From VAZQ01 sp963739385 (GTDB lineage Bacteria > Pseudomonadota > Alphaproteobacteria > Rhizobiales > Xanthobacteraceae), in assembly GCA_963739385.1 (NCBI GenBank), contig CAVUAI010000025.1, positions 124,001-188,000 on the forward strand: DNA of 64,000 nucleotides, written 5' to 3'. Numbering within the stretch: position 1 is the first letter of the stretch; each line of letters starts with the position of its first letter. The position numbers were made by a program, and so were the translations under genes. Of the stretch, positions 55,107-63,299 are shown piece by piece. Below the pieces are notes generated by a model, which saw only the letters and a list, made by a program, of their open reading frames with translations, had not been told where the DNA came from and did not search any database.

Positions 55107-55829
55107 ATGATTGATGTCTATTATTGGACGACGCCGAACGGCCACAAGATTACGATCTTCCTCGAGGAGGCGAAGCTCCCCTACAAGATCATGCCGGTGA
55201 ACATCGGCAAGGGCGAGCAGTTCAAGGCCGAGTTTCTCGCGGTATCGCCGAACAACCGCATTCCCGCCGTGGTGGATCACGCGCCGGCCGGCGGTGGCAA
55301 GCCGATCGCGGTGTTCGAATCCGGCGCCATCCTGCTCTATCTGGCCGAGAAAACCGGCCAGTTTCTCGCGCACGATCCGCGCGCGCGCATCGACGCCATC
55401 CAATGGCTGTTCTGGCAGATGGGCAATCTCGGTCCGATGGCGGGTCAGAACAATCACTTCAGCAACTATGCCCAGGAGAAGATCCCCTACGCGATGGACC
55501 GCTATCGCAACGAGGTCAATCGCCTCTACGGCGTGCTCAACAAACAGCTGGCCGGCCGTCAGTTTGTCGCCGGCGACTATTCGATCGCGGACATGGCGAT
55601 CTATCCCTGGATCGTGCCGTACGAGCGCCAGGGTCAGAACATCAACGATTTTCCCGACCTCAAGCGCTGGTTCGAGAGCGTGCGATCGCGGCCCGCGGTC
55701 GAGCGCGCCTACGAGAAGGCGAAGGCCGTCAATCCGAATATGGGCGGCATCCGCACGGCGGAAGAGCGTGCCATCCTGTTCGGCCAGACCGCGGCCTCGG
55801 TCGCAAACGCGGCGTCGCGCGCGGGCTGA
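55107..55829 (+). CDS. glutathione S-transferase (YfcG/Nu-like)
   Basis: A 240-residue GST from an ATG at 55107 (an upstream start at 55041 adds an unconserved leader). It starts MIDVYYWTTPNGHKITIFLE, the TPNGxK pattern of YfcG-type disulfide-bond reductases. The glutathione site is VSPNNRIPAVVDHAPAGGGK then VFESGAILLYLAEKTG. The C-domain has WLFWQMGNLGPMAGQNNHF, also typical of YfcG/Ure2 relatives. The likely role is reduction of disulfides or dechlorination-type chemistry. It is convergent with the dioxygenase gene. Confidence 0.93.
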   Translation: MIDVYYWTTPNGHKITIFLEEAKLPYKIMPVNIGKGEQFKAEFLAVSPNNRIPAVVDHAPAGGGKPIAVFESGAILLYLAEKTGQFLAHDPRARIDAIQWLFWQMGNLGPMAGQNNHFSNYAQEKIPYAMDRYRNEVNRLYGVLNKQLAGRQFVAGDYSIADMAIYPWIVPYERQGQNINDFPDLKRWFESVRSRPAVERAYEKAKAVNPNMGGIRTAEERAILFGQTAASVANAASRAG

Positions 55830-55868
55830 CCCGCGGGTGCGATGCCTTGGATCGGAGTCGCGTCGCGC

Positions 55869-56804
55869 TCAGGCCAGGTGCGGAATCTTCGGCCGCTCGC
55901 CGCGCGCCTTGCCGCTGATCGGCGGCCGCGGCAGCTTGGTGCGGCCGCCTTCCATGACGAAGGTGTGCGCGAGCGAGTACCAGGCTCCCTTGACGTCGGA
56001 CGCCGGCGCCGCCTCGCCTTCATGCCGCACGTAGTTGCCGATGAGATGGCGCGTGACGCCGAACTGCACGTCGGTCTCGAGATACTTGTCGTCGGGAACG
56101 TAGAGTTGCGAGATCAAGGTCTTGAAACCGTCCTTGCTGGCGAGGACGTGCAGGTGCGCCGGCCGCATATTGTGCCGGCCTTGTGCGCGCAGAAGATCTC
56201 CGGTCGGTCCATCGATCGGAATCGGATAGCCCGCCGGTTTCACGCTGCGGAAACTGATGTGGCCGTCGCTGTCGGTGAAGAACTTGCCGCGCAGGTTCAT
56301 GTCGGCCTGAACCGGATCCTGGTTCTCGTAGAACCCTTCCGGCGAGGAATGCCAGATGTCGACCTCCGCGCCCGCGATCGGATTGCCCTCGCGGTCGCGG
56401 AACCAGGCATCGACGAACAGCGCCGGCCCCGGCGTGGGCGAGCGCACGATCGAGCCGCCGTTCGGGGTCACGGGTGAATGCATGCGCCAGAACGGTCCCA
56501 GCATGTTCTGGTCGGTTTCCGTCGTTCCCCGGTCGCCGTTGTTGATCAGGCAGATCAGCGCCGACAATCCGAGCGAGCCGGACATCAGCACCGCCTCGTT
56601 GTGGGACTCGTTGCTGTGCTTGCCAAGCGCGATCACGTAGGCGATGGCGGCGTGGAATTCCTCCTCGCTCAGCTTCGTCTCGCGCACGAAGTCGTGCAGG
56701 TGGCGCACGAACGCCGACATGATCTCTTTGAATCTGGCGTCGGGAGCGCGCTGCAGTTCGGACAGGACCGCAGTGGTGACGTCTTGTTGATTCTCAATGA
56801 TCAT
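55869..56804 (-). CDS. intradiol ring-cleavage dioxygenase (hydroxyquinol/catechol 1,2-)
   Basis: A 311-residue non-haem Fe(III) enzyme. The N-terminal dimerisation domain (EIMSAFVRHLHDFVRETKLS) precedes the catalytic barrel. Ligand positions are visible: a Tyr in GFYENQDP, a Tyr in PAGYPIPIDGPTG, and two His in RPAHLHVLA. It opens catechol or hydroxyquinol between the two hydroxyls to give a muconate or maleylacetate. The SLGLSALI and GTTETDQNMLGPFWR features look closer to hydroxyquinol 1,2-dioxygenases. No CatB/CatC or reductase is adjacent. Confidence 0.93.
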   Translation of the reverse strand: MIIENQQDVTTAVLSELQRAPDARFKEIMSAFVRHLHDFVRETKLSEEEFHAAIAYVIALGKHSNESHNEAVLMSGSLGLSALICLINNGDRGTTETDQNMLGPFWRMHSPVTPNGGSIVRSPTPGPALFVDAWFRDREGNPIAGAEVDIWHSSPEGFYENQDPVQADMNLRGKFFTDSDGHISFRSVKPAGYPIPIDGPTGDLLRAQGRHNMRPAHLHVLASKDGFKTLISQLYVPDDKYLETDVQFGVTRHLIGNYVRHEGEAAPASDVKGAWYSLAHTFVMEGGRTKLPRPPISGKARGERPKIPHLA

Positions 56805-56864
56805 GTCGAGCTCCGATGCCCGGTGCTGGCCGTAGGCGCGATCTTCGCGGTTTAGGGCATGACC

Positions 56865-57080
56865 TTACGTCCGTCCGGCCGCCGCCTGCAGGCAGGCGGG
56901 ACAGAGGCAATCCTGCCCCGATCCGGCCTCCGGCATGGGCAGACGAAACGAGGCGGCGTGACACCAGCAGTCGCCGCCGAGGCTGCAGTCAAAGGCCGCG
57001 CCGCAACGCGCGCAGACCAGCTGCCGTGGCAGGAGGGGTTCGCCCAGCTCCATCAAGCGATCATGCCCCGACTGCGTCAT
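56865..57080 (-). CDS. cysteine-rich CWC-family protein
   Basis: A 71-residue protein from the ATG at 57080. It contains eight cysteines in pairs: VCARCGAAFDCSLGGDCWCH and later CLCPACLQ. This is the cysteine-rich CWC family pattern, presumably a zinc-binding domain. Biochemical function is unknown. The gene starts 12 bases after the stop of the exported protein gene at 57092, so the two are probably co-transcribed on the minus strand. Confidence 0.8.
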   Translation of the reverse strand: MTQSGHDRLMELGEPLLPRQLVCARCGAAFDCSLGGDCWCHAASFRLPMPEAGSGQDCLCPACLQAAAGRT

Positions 57081-57091
57081 TGCATGACTGC

Positions 57092-57889
57092 CTATGGATT
57101 TGGCTCCCCGCCAAAGAAGCCGGCGATCTTCCAGTTGCCGCCCTCCTTGACGTAGCACAACTGCTCGCCGCCGATCGGTAACACGGCGTCGATCGGCACG
57201 TAGCCGACCGTGCCCGCCGGGGTGAGCACCTTCAGGAAGGTCGCCATCACCGCGTTCGCCGGCGATTCGTCGGCAAGCACGCGCACCAGATGGAGGCCCA
57301 GCTTACCGACCACGGCGGCGTCCGGCTTCGCCGCTGTACGCACCTCGATGCCGTCCCGGATCGGAAACGCCCAGTCGGCCGCATCGGTTTGGGTCGCGTT
57401 GGCCAGTTCGTCGGCTGCCTTCTCGTCGAAGGCGGGTTCGGCCGGCGCGCAGAAGACGCCCTGGCGCTGCGGGTCGGCCGATACACTTGCCTCGGCCGCG
57501 TAGGCGACGAGCGCCTCCCAGCCGAAACCGTCGGTGCCGTCGATGTTGAGCGCCTTGGCGAGATTGTCCATGCCCGACTTGCTCTTGTCGGCAATGTCCT
57601 TGTCTTCCGGTACCCAGAAGAACTGCGCGGCAACCAGTCGGGCAAGTCCGGCGCGGTCCTTCTTTTGAGCGACCTGGCCGAGTTGCTTGCGGAACGCATC
57701 GTAAGCGGGATCGTTCAAGGACGGCGGCAGCGTGATCGCGACCGGCTTGTACGGTCCCTGTGCCGGTGCGGGCGGCTGCCCTTGAGCCGGTGGCGGCGCC
57801 TGGGCCAGAGCCAGCGCGGGCAACAGCAGGAGCGCGGTCACCAGGACGGCCGCGACGACAGGAATTGAGGGGACGCGTGGATGCCGCAT
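57092..57889 (-). CDS. exported protein with SH3-like region, function unknown
   Basis: A 265-residue protein from the ATG at 57889 (an open frame extends upstream). Signal peptide: SIPVVAAVLVTALLLLPALA, followed by a Pro/Gln-rich linker. The central domain is helical (NDPAYDAFRKQLGQVAQKKD). The C-terminal 90 residues resemble a bacterial SH3 domain: FPIRDGIEVRTAAKPDAAVV and AGTVGYVPIDAVLPIGGEQL, ending with GNWKIAGFFGG. Such SH3 regions often bind cell-wall peptides. The gene sits upstream of the CWC gene. Confidence 0.75.
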   Translation of the reverse strand: MRHPRVPSIPVVAAVLVTALLLLPALALAQAPPPAQGQPPAPAQGPYKPVAITLPPSLNDPAYDAFRKQLGQVAQKKDRAGLARLVAAQFFWVPEDKDIADKSKSGMDNLAKALNIDGTDGFGWEALVAYAAEASVSADPQRQGVFCAPAEPAFDEKAADELANATQTDAADWAFPIRDGIEVRTAAKPDAAVVGKLGLHLVRVLADESPANAVMATFLKVLTPAGTVGYVPIDAVLPIGGEQLCYVKEGGNWKIAGFFGGEPNP

Positions 57890-58118
57890 CGCGATTTTCT
57901 CCCAATTTCGGGTGAGCCCTGCTACCGCCGCATTAAGTCCGCTGTGCGGCAACAAAATCAAGCCTCGGGCTGGCTGGCTCGGGCTCGCCCTCCCGGAATC
58001 GCGGGTCAACCTAGCACCGAACGGGTGCGAGTACCGAAGCTCCGCTGGCGGGATGGCCGAAGGCCCTGCTCAGAATGCGGACCGATCGCGCTGCCCTGCG
58101 CGTGCGCAGGCACACGGG

Positions 58119-58161
58119 AAAAAACGGCTCCAGCCCAGGGGCAAGCGCAGGCTGGAGCCGC
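58119..58161 (-). terminator. rho-independent terminator, minus strand
   Basis: On the minus strand CGGCTCCAGCC pairs with GGCTGGAGCCG (10-11 bp) around a ~15-base loop, followed by TTTTTT. It points towards the exported-protein gene at 57889, yet no annotated minus-strand gene lies upstream of it. Confidence 0.8.
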
Positions 58162-58379
58162 CAGTCATCATGACGAACACGGACGCTACAACTCAGGATA
58201 AAAGCTGGAGGGCGTTCCTACGCGAGCAACTCTATCGGGCACGTGTTACAGCGGCGTGACGCCGGCTTGCCGATGGTGTGCGAGTGGGGAAGCGGCGCCC
58301 GGCCGGCATCCGCGCAGATGCCACGCCCGGTCATGTTTTTCGGAGTAAAGCGAAGTTTCGTTCCTCCCACGGCGCCGTC

Positions 58380-58430
58380 ACCAGCATCGTCCCCTTCCAT
58401 CTCACCAGCATCCTTCCCCTTCCATCTCAT
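58380..58430. repeat. near-perfect ~24 bp tandem repeat
   Basis: ACCAGCATCGTCCCCTTCC and ACCAGCATCCTTCCCCTTCC, each followed by ATCTCA, stand next to each other just before the DUF486 gene. They differ by one base change and one extra base. Confidence 0.85.
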
Positions 58431-58439
58431 CGGTGTGCC

Positions 58440-58799
58440 ATGCCCCCATCGTTTATTTCGCCTTACCTCCTGCCGATCCTGCTGCTGATCGGCTCCAATG
58501 TGTTCATGACGCTCGCATGGTACGGGCACTTGCGTTTCAAGGAGGTGCCGCTCGCCGGCGTGATCGTGGTGAGCTGGCTGATTGCCTTCGTGGAGTACTG
58601 CATGGCCGTGCCGGCCAATCGCTGGGGCAGTGCCGTCTACACGACCGCACAACTCAAGACCATGCAGGAGGTGATCACCCTCCTGGTCTTTGCGGGCTTC
58701 TCTATCCTGTACCTCAAGGAGCCGATGACCTGGAACTATGCGATCGGGTTCTTGCTCATTGCAGCCGGTGCATTTTTCGTGTTTCGCGGCCCGCTGTGA
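58440..58799 (+). CDS. DUF486 / DMT-like small membrane protein
   Basis: A 119-residue protein with four membrane segments. It starts MPPSFISPYLLPILLLIGSN and has the DUF486 block VFMTLAWYGHLRFKEVPLAG, followed by SWLIAFVEYCMAVPANRWGS and the final helix YAIGFLLIAAGAFFVFRGP. The family resembles EmrE-like half-transporters of the DMT superfamily. It could be a small multidrug or metabolite carrier, acting as a dimer. No ribosome site is strong; the upstream tandem repeat lies 10 bp away. Confidence 0.88.
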   Translation: MPPSFISPYLLPILLLIGSNVFMTLAWYGHLRFKEVPLAGVIVVSWLIAFVEYCMAVPANRWGSAVYTTAQLKTMQEVITLLVFAGFSILYLKEPMTWNYAIGFLLIAAGAFFVFRGPL

Positions 58800-58997
58800 C
58801 TGGAGACCCGGACTGGCGGGTGGCCGCTTGCGCGGCTGCCGGGCCGCCCAGGCTTGCGTGGACAAGGCCTGGCCTTCCAAAATGTCATCCGGTGGCAATG
58901 ATTGCGAAAGGTTGCCGGCCGCAATCTTGACACCGCCATCGCGGACGATACCCATCGCGGGGGAGCGTCGCGTCCGGAAAGGCAAGGACATTGACGC

Positions 58998-60551
58998 ATG
59001 GCCCTTGATCCCAAAGCCGAAGCCGCGCTCGCCTTGCATCGATTTGGCCTGGGTCCTCGCGCCGGGTCGATCACCGCGATTGCGTCCGATCCGCGCGGCG
59101 CCCTGCTCGCCGAACTGGATCGCGCCGACGCCGCAAGGATAACCTCCGCGGACCTCCTGACCAGCGGTGTCGCCGCCCGCACGGCGTTCGCCTACCAGCA
59201 GGCGCAGCGGCAGGCGCGGCAGGCCGAGCGTGCGGCGCGACAGGCCAATCCACAATCCGCCGGCAACGCCGCCGCGCCGCAGGATCCGCCGCCAGAGATG
59301 AAACCCGCAGATCAGGCGGGCGCGCCTCCTCCACCGCCCAGGCCCAACCCCGGCCCCGGCGTTCCGCAACAGATTTATCTCGATGAAGCCAAGGCGCGCA
59401 TCAATACTGCGCTCGACGCGGAGACCGGCTTCGTCGAGCGGCTGGTGTGGTTCTGGTCAAATCATTTCTGCGTCTCGGCCGACAAAGGCAATGTGCGCCA
59501 GATCTGCGGCGCCTACGAACGCGAGGCCATCCGCGCCAACGTCCTCGGCCGCTTCGGTGACATGTTGCTGGCCGCCGAGTCGCATCCGGCCATGCTGATC
59601 TATCTCGACAATGCGCGCTCGATCGGGCCGGATTCGATTGCGGGACTGCGCCAGCGGCGCGGCCTCAATGAGAATCTCGCCCGTGAGATTCTCGAGCTGC
59701 ATACGCTCGGCGTGCGCTCAGTCTACGACCAGGAGGATGTCACGCGCTTCGCCAACGTGATCACCGGCTGGACGGTCGTGCCGTTTCGCCAGGACGCGGC
59801 GCGCGCCGCGCTGGCGAGCGAAGCGAGCGGCCAGCGCGACTCCTCTACGGTGCGCGCGCCGGACACTCGCCCTGAACCGGGCTTGTCGGCGCGCGGCGGC
59901 GAGTTCGAGTTCAATGCGCGCATGCACCAGCCCGGCGCGCAGACGGTAATCGGCAAAAGCTATCCGGACACCGGACTGGAGCAGGGCCGCGCTGTGCTCG
60001 CGGCGCTGGCGCGGCATCCCGCGACGGCGAAGCACGTGGCCACCAAGCTTGCGCGCCATTTCGTTGCCGATGAGCCACCGCCGGCGCTGGTCGAGCAGCT
60101 GGCAAAGCGCTTCCTCGCCACTCAGGGCGACCTCAAGGAGGTGACGAAGGCGCTGGTGACGTCGCCGGAGGCGTGGGAGTCGCCGCGCGCCAAGCTCAAG
60201 CGTCCAGGCGAATGGATCATCGGCGCATTGCGCGCTACGGGCGTCACGTCGCTCGAGATCGGGCCGGTGATGCAGGCCCACAACCTGCTGGGTGAGCCGC
60301 TGTGGCGACCGACGGCGCCGAAGGGCTTTCCCGACGAAAGCGCGCCCTGGCTCGACGGTCTGGCGCAGCGCCTCGACATCGCCAACCAGTTTGCCCGCCG
60401 TGCCGGCGGTCAGGCCGACGCGCGCGAGGTGTTCGAGGAAACGCTCGCGCCGCTCGCCTCGACCGAGACGCGCCAGGCCATCATGCGCGCCGAGAGCCGC
60501 CCGCAGGCGCTCGCGCTCTTGTTCATGGCGCCGGAATTCCAGCGGCGATGA
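58998..60551 (+). CDS. DUF1800 family protein
   Basis: A 517-residue protein starting MALDPKAEAALALHRFGLGP, the DUF1800 N-terminal hallmark. A Gln/Ala/Pro-rich insert (residues about 75-125) precedes the conserved RLVWFWSNHFCVSADKGNVR. Later blocks are NENLAREILELHTLGVRSVY, VITGWTVVPF and HVATKLARHFVADEPP. No Sec signal is apparent. DUF1800 and DUF1501 genes occur as pairs across bacteria and are thought to act together outside the cytoplasm; the function is unknown. The next gene begins 27 bp downstream. Confidence 0.92.
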   Translation: MALDPKAEAALALHRFGLGPRAGSITAIASDPRGALLAELDRADAARITSADLLTSGVAARTAFAYQQAQRQARQAERAARQANPQSAGNAAAPQDPPPEMKPADQAGAPPPPPRPNPGPGVPQQIYLDEAKARINTALDAETGFVERLVWFWSNHFCVSADKGNVRQICGAYEREAIRANVLGRFGDMLLAAESHPAMLIYLDNARSIGPDSIAGLRQRRGLNENLAREILELHTLGVRSVYDQEDVTRFANVITGWTVVPFRQDAARAALASEASGQRDSSTVRAPDTRPEPGLSARGGEFEFNARMHQPGAQTVIGKSYPDTGLEQGRAVLAALARHPATAKHVATKLARHFVADEPPPALVEQLAKRFLATQGDLKEVTKALVTSPEAWESPRAKLKRPGEWIIGALRATGVTSLEIGPVMQAHNLLGEPLWRPTAPKGFPDESAPWLDGLAQRLDIANQFARRAGGQADAREVFEETLAPLASTETRQAIMRAESRPQALALLFMAPEFQRR

Positions 60552-60577
60552 CGCGTCGTGACCCGACGGAGGAGCCA

Positions 60578-61810
60578 ATGACGTCGAACCTCAACGCGCC
60601 GACCCGCCGGCAACTGCTGCTCGGCTCGGGTACGCTGTTTGCATGGGCATATTTGCCCAAGGTGGCGCGGGCGGAGGGGCGCGATCCGCGCCTGCTCGTG
60701 ATCGTGCTGCGTGGCGCACTCGACGGGCTGGCGGCAGTTGCGCCGGTTGGCGATCCGGACTGGGTCGGCCTGCGCGGGGATCAGGCGCTCACGCTCGACG
60801 GCAAGACCCCGGCGCTGCCGCTCGACTCGTTCTTCGCACTCAATCCGGCGATGCCGAACCTGCACCGGCTCTACCAGGCCGGAGCGGCGACCATCGTACA
60901 TGCCGCGGCGACGCCTTACCGCGAACGCTCGCATTTCGACGGCCAGGACGTCCTGGAAAGCGGCGTCGACAAGCCAGGTGCAGCCTATACCGGCTGGCTC
61001 AATCGCGCGCTCGGCGCGCTGCAGCCGGGCGAGCGCGCCGGCCGCGGACGCGACGCCTTCGCGGTCGGCCCCATTGCGCCCCTGGTCGTGCGTGGACCGG
61101 CGCCGGTGCTGTCGTGGACGCCGCGGCGATTGCCGCCGGCAAGCGACGATACGCTGATGCGGCTCATGGATCTTTATCAACATACCGATCCCGTGCTGGC
61201 ACGCGTGCTCGCCGAGCGCCTTGGGCTGGTCACCATCGCGCGCGCCGGCGGGATGGACGCCGAGCAGCCGCGCGCGGCCGGCGCCGGACAGGTTCGCGCC
61301 TATTTCGCCGAATCCGCGGGCACTGCCGCGAAGTTTCTGGCGCGCGCGGACGGGCCGCGGATCGGCGCGCTCGCCTTCGACGGCTGGGACACCCACGCCG
61401 CCGAAGGGGCACTCAACGGCCGGCTCGCGAACCTGCTCGGCGCGCTCGATGGCGCCATTGCGGCGGTCGAGACCGAAATGAAGGAGGCCTGGCGCGAGAC
61501 CGTCGTCGCCGTCATTACCGAATTCGGTCGCACTGCTCGCATCAACGGCACCGAGGGCACCGACCACGGCACCGCGACCGTGGCGCTGCTCGTCGGCGGC
61601 GCGCTCAAGGGCGGTCGCGTGGTCGCCGACTGGCCCGGGCTCAAGCCGGCCAAATTGCACGAGGGGCGCGACCTCAGGCCGACCACAGACCTGCGCGCCG
61701 TGCTCAAGGGCGTGCTCAAGGATCATCTGCGCGTCGACGGCACGGCGCTCGCGACCACGGTTTTCCCCGACAGTGCCGGCGTGAAGCCGATGGGCGGCCT
61801 GCTGGCATAG
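60578..61810 (+). CDS. DUF1501 family exported protein
   Basis: A 410-residue protein from an ATG with GGAGGAG seven bases upstream. The N-terminus has a Tat-like signal (TRRQLLLGSGTLFAWAY). The sulfatase-like alkaline-phosphatase fold shows VIVLRGALDGLAAVAP at the start, ALAFDGWDTHAAEG in the middle and FGRTARINGTEGTDHGTATV near the C-terminus, with metal-type Asp/His residues. It is the partner of the DUF1800 gene immediately upstream. Substrate and role are unknown. Confidence 0.92.
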   Translation: MTSNLNAPTRRQLLLGSGTLFAWAYLPKVARAEGRDPRLLVIVLRGALDGLAAVAPVGDPDWVGLRGDQALTLDGKTPALPLDSFFALNPAMPNLHRLYQAGAATIVHAAATPYRERSHFDGQDVLESGVDKPGAAYTGWLNRALGALQPGERAGRGRDAFAVGPIAPLVVRGPAPVLSWTPRRLPPASDDTLMRLMDLYQHTDPVLARVLAERLGLVTIARAGGMDAEQPRAAGAGQVRAYFAESAGTAAKFLARADGPRIGALAFDGWDTHAAEGALNGRLANLLGALDGAIAAVETEMKEAWRETVVAVITEFGRTARINGTEGTDHGTATVALLVGGALKGGRVVADWPGLKPAKLHEGRDLRPTTDLRAVLKGVLKDHLRVDGTALATTVFPDSAGVKPMGGLLA

Positions 61811-61845
61811 TCGCCGCGGGCCGGCGCGCTCCAGCCTCGCCAGCG

Positions 61846-62592
61846 CTACGGGGTGGCGGCGCGGAAGGCTTTCGCGAAGGTGGCGAGATCGGCCGCGCCG
61901 AGGTCGGAGATAGCCCAGTAGGCGACCCCGTTGTCGGTCCAGGACAGGATGTTGTAGCCGGCGATCTGGGCCGGCGTGGCCGGCATCGTGCTTCCGCCCG
62001 CAATCGCCATGAGGCTGATCAGATGCTGGCGATGGCGATAGACCAGCGTCGGCACCGGTGCGCGGCCGATCACGTCGATACGGCCGCCGACCAGGGGAAA
62101 GCCTTCATTGGCGAGATCAACCACACGGGGCGCCTCGGGGACGCGCCCGTTGAACCATGGCTTGACGGTGTGGCGGTCGGACGAAATGACGTCGGTGGAT
62201 TGCGGTGCCATCAACGATCGCATGTGACTTGCCACGACCATATCGGCGACGGTGTCGGTCTCCCCGGGACGGAGCACGAGCCAGGTCGCGCCGCTCGCGA
62301 CCAGTGCTGAGAGCACGATCGAGGCCGCGAGCGCGCGCCAGGACGGCGCCAACCGCGGATACGCGCGCGGCCGGCCGATGGCCTCGATCCGGCGCGCCAG
62401 ATCCGGCGGCACTACCTCGGGCGGCAGCCGCTCCTTGATGACGCGCCGCAGTGCCTCCACGCGGTCGCGCTCCGCCGCCAGCGCCGGGTCGCGCGCCAAC
62501 AGCTGCTCGAGTTCGAGCGCATGCGCTGGGTCGAGCTCGCCGTCGAGATAGGCGTGCAGGAGCAGGCGCGGATCGGTGCTCGCGGGGGTCAT
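61846..62592 (-). CDS. anti-sigma factor-like membrane protein
   Basis: A 248-residue protein with an N-terminal helical cytoplasmic domain (LLLHAYLDGELDPAHALELE), one membrane helix (ALAASIVLSALVASGATWLV) and an external C-domain (FPLVGGRIDVIGRAPVPTLV). The start resembles anti-sigma/zinc-finger-type domains but lacks the Cys pair of ZAS proteins. Its ATG overlaps the stop of the sigma gene (ATGA at 62589-62592), the classic ECF sigma/anti-sigma order. It probably holds the sigma factor at the membrane until a signal releases it. Confidence 0.88.
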   Translation of the reverse strand: MTPASTDPRLLLHAYLDGELDPAHALELEQLLARDPALAAERDRVEALRRVIKERLPPEVVPPDLARRIEAIGRPRAYPRLAPSWRALAASIVLSALVASGATWLVLRPGETDTVADMVVASHMRSLMAPQSTDVISSDRHTVKPWFNGRVPEAPRVVDLANEGFPLVGGRIDVIGRAPVPTLVYRHRQHLISLMAIAGGSTMPATPAQIAGYNILSWTDNGVAYWAISDLGAADLATFAKAFRAATP

Positions 62593-63155
62593 GTCCCGTC
62601 CTTCGGCGCGACCGTCCCAATGCGCGCGATCAACCGCTGGCGCGCGCGTGCGAGCCGCGACATCACCGTGCCGATGGGCACCTTGGTCACCTCGGCAATC
62701 TCCCGGTAGTCGAGGCCCTGCACATCACGCAGCACCAGCGTTTCGCGAAATGGCAACGGCAGCTCCGCGATCGCAGTTTCGAGAAAGGCCGCATCGGCCT
62801 TGGCGATCAGCGTGGCCTCCGGCGTCTCCGGCGCTGGTTCGAGCACAGCGCCGGCGCGGGTTTGCTGCTGCTCGACAGCTTCGAGATCGTCCACCATGAG
62901 CAGCGACGCCGAGCGGTTCTTGCCCAGCCAGGTATAGGCGGCATGGCGCACGATCGTCAGCAGCCAGGCCCTGGCATTGAGCCCGGTGAAGCCGCTGATC
63001 CCGCGAAATGCGCGCAGGCAAGCCTCCTGCACCACGTCCTCGGCGTCGGCACGATTGCCGGTCAGCCAGCGCGCAAGCGCATAGGCGTCGGCGAGGTGCG
63101 GCAGCACCACGCTTGCGAAGCGCGCCTGATCGTCGTCCCTGGGCAGGCTCGCCAT
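62589..63155 (-). CDS. ECF-type sigma-70 family sigma factor
   Basis: A 188-residue regulator. Region 2 (DAYALARWLTGNRADAEDVV, then QEACLRAFRGISGFTGLNA) binds the -10 element; region 4 (LVLRDVQGLDYREIAEVTKV, then PIGTVMSRLARARQRL) binds the -35. It lacks regions 1 and 3, as in the ECF group. It is co-translated with the anti-sigma gene and faces the DUF1800/DUF1501 pair across a 36 bp convergent gap, an association seen in other genomes. GAATAAAA upstream may be its own -35. Confidence 0.95.
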   Translation of the reverse strand: MASLPRDDDQARFASVVLPHLADAYALARWLTGNRADAEDVVQEACLRAFRGISGFTGLNARAWLLTIVRHAAYTWLGKNRSASLLMVDDLEAVEQQQTRAGAVLEPAPETPEATLIAKADAAFLETAIAELPLPFRETLVLRDVQGLDYREIAEVTKVPIGTVMSRLARARQRLIARIGTVAPKDGT

Positions 63156-63206
63156 CCTCGATGTGCACCGCTGCGATCATACCGGTCGAGATCGCTCGCG
63201 CCGGAG

Positions 63207-63216
63207 TTTTATTCCC
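63207..63216 (-). promoter_or_regulatory. candidate ECF -35 element (GGGAATAAAA)
   Basis: On the minus strand GGGAATAAAA lies about 52 bp before the sigma ATG. GGAAT/GGAATAAA is a common -35 of some ECF sigma promoters, so autoregulation is possible. No clear -10 was found. Confidence 0.35.
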
Positions 63217-63299
63217 GCAGGAGCAAGGTTTTTTGACGCGTTCACTGCGCTTTAAGCCGCCGGGACGAGCGGCGCGCACCGCCGCGCCACCCCGCCCGC

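Larger units (their letters stand above)
57890..58439. other. intergenic stretch with an orphan minus-strand terminator
   Basis: About 550 bp between divergent genes. It holds a minus-strand terminator (58119-58161) and a near-perfect ~24 bp tandem duplication at 58380-58430. A 38-codon minus frame (58218-58334, ending in CNTCPIELLA) lacks a ribosome site. What the terminator ends is unclear. Confidence 0.5.

Noticed and set aside
58218..58334. 38-codon minus frame with CxxC near its end
   Set aside because: No ribosome site and no known family; kept only as context for the orphan terminator.
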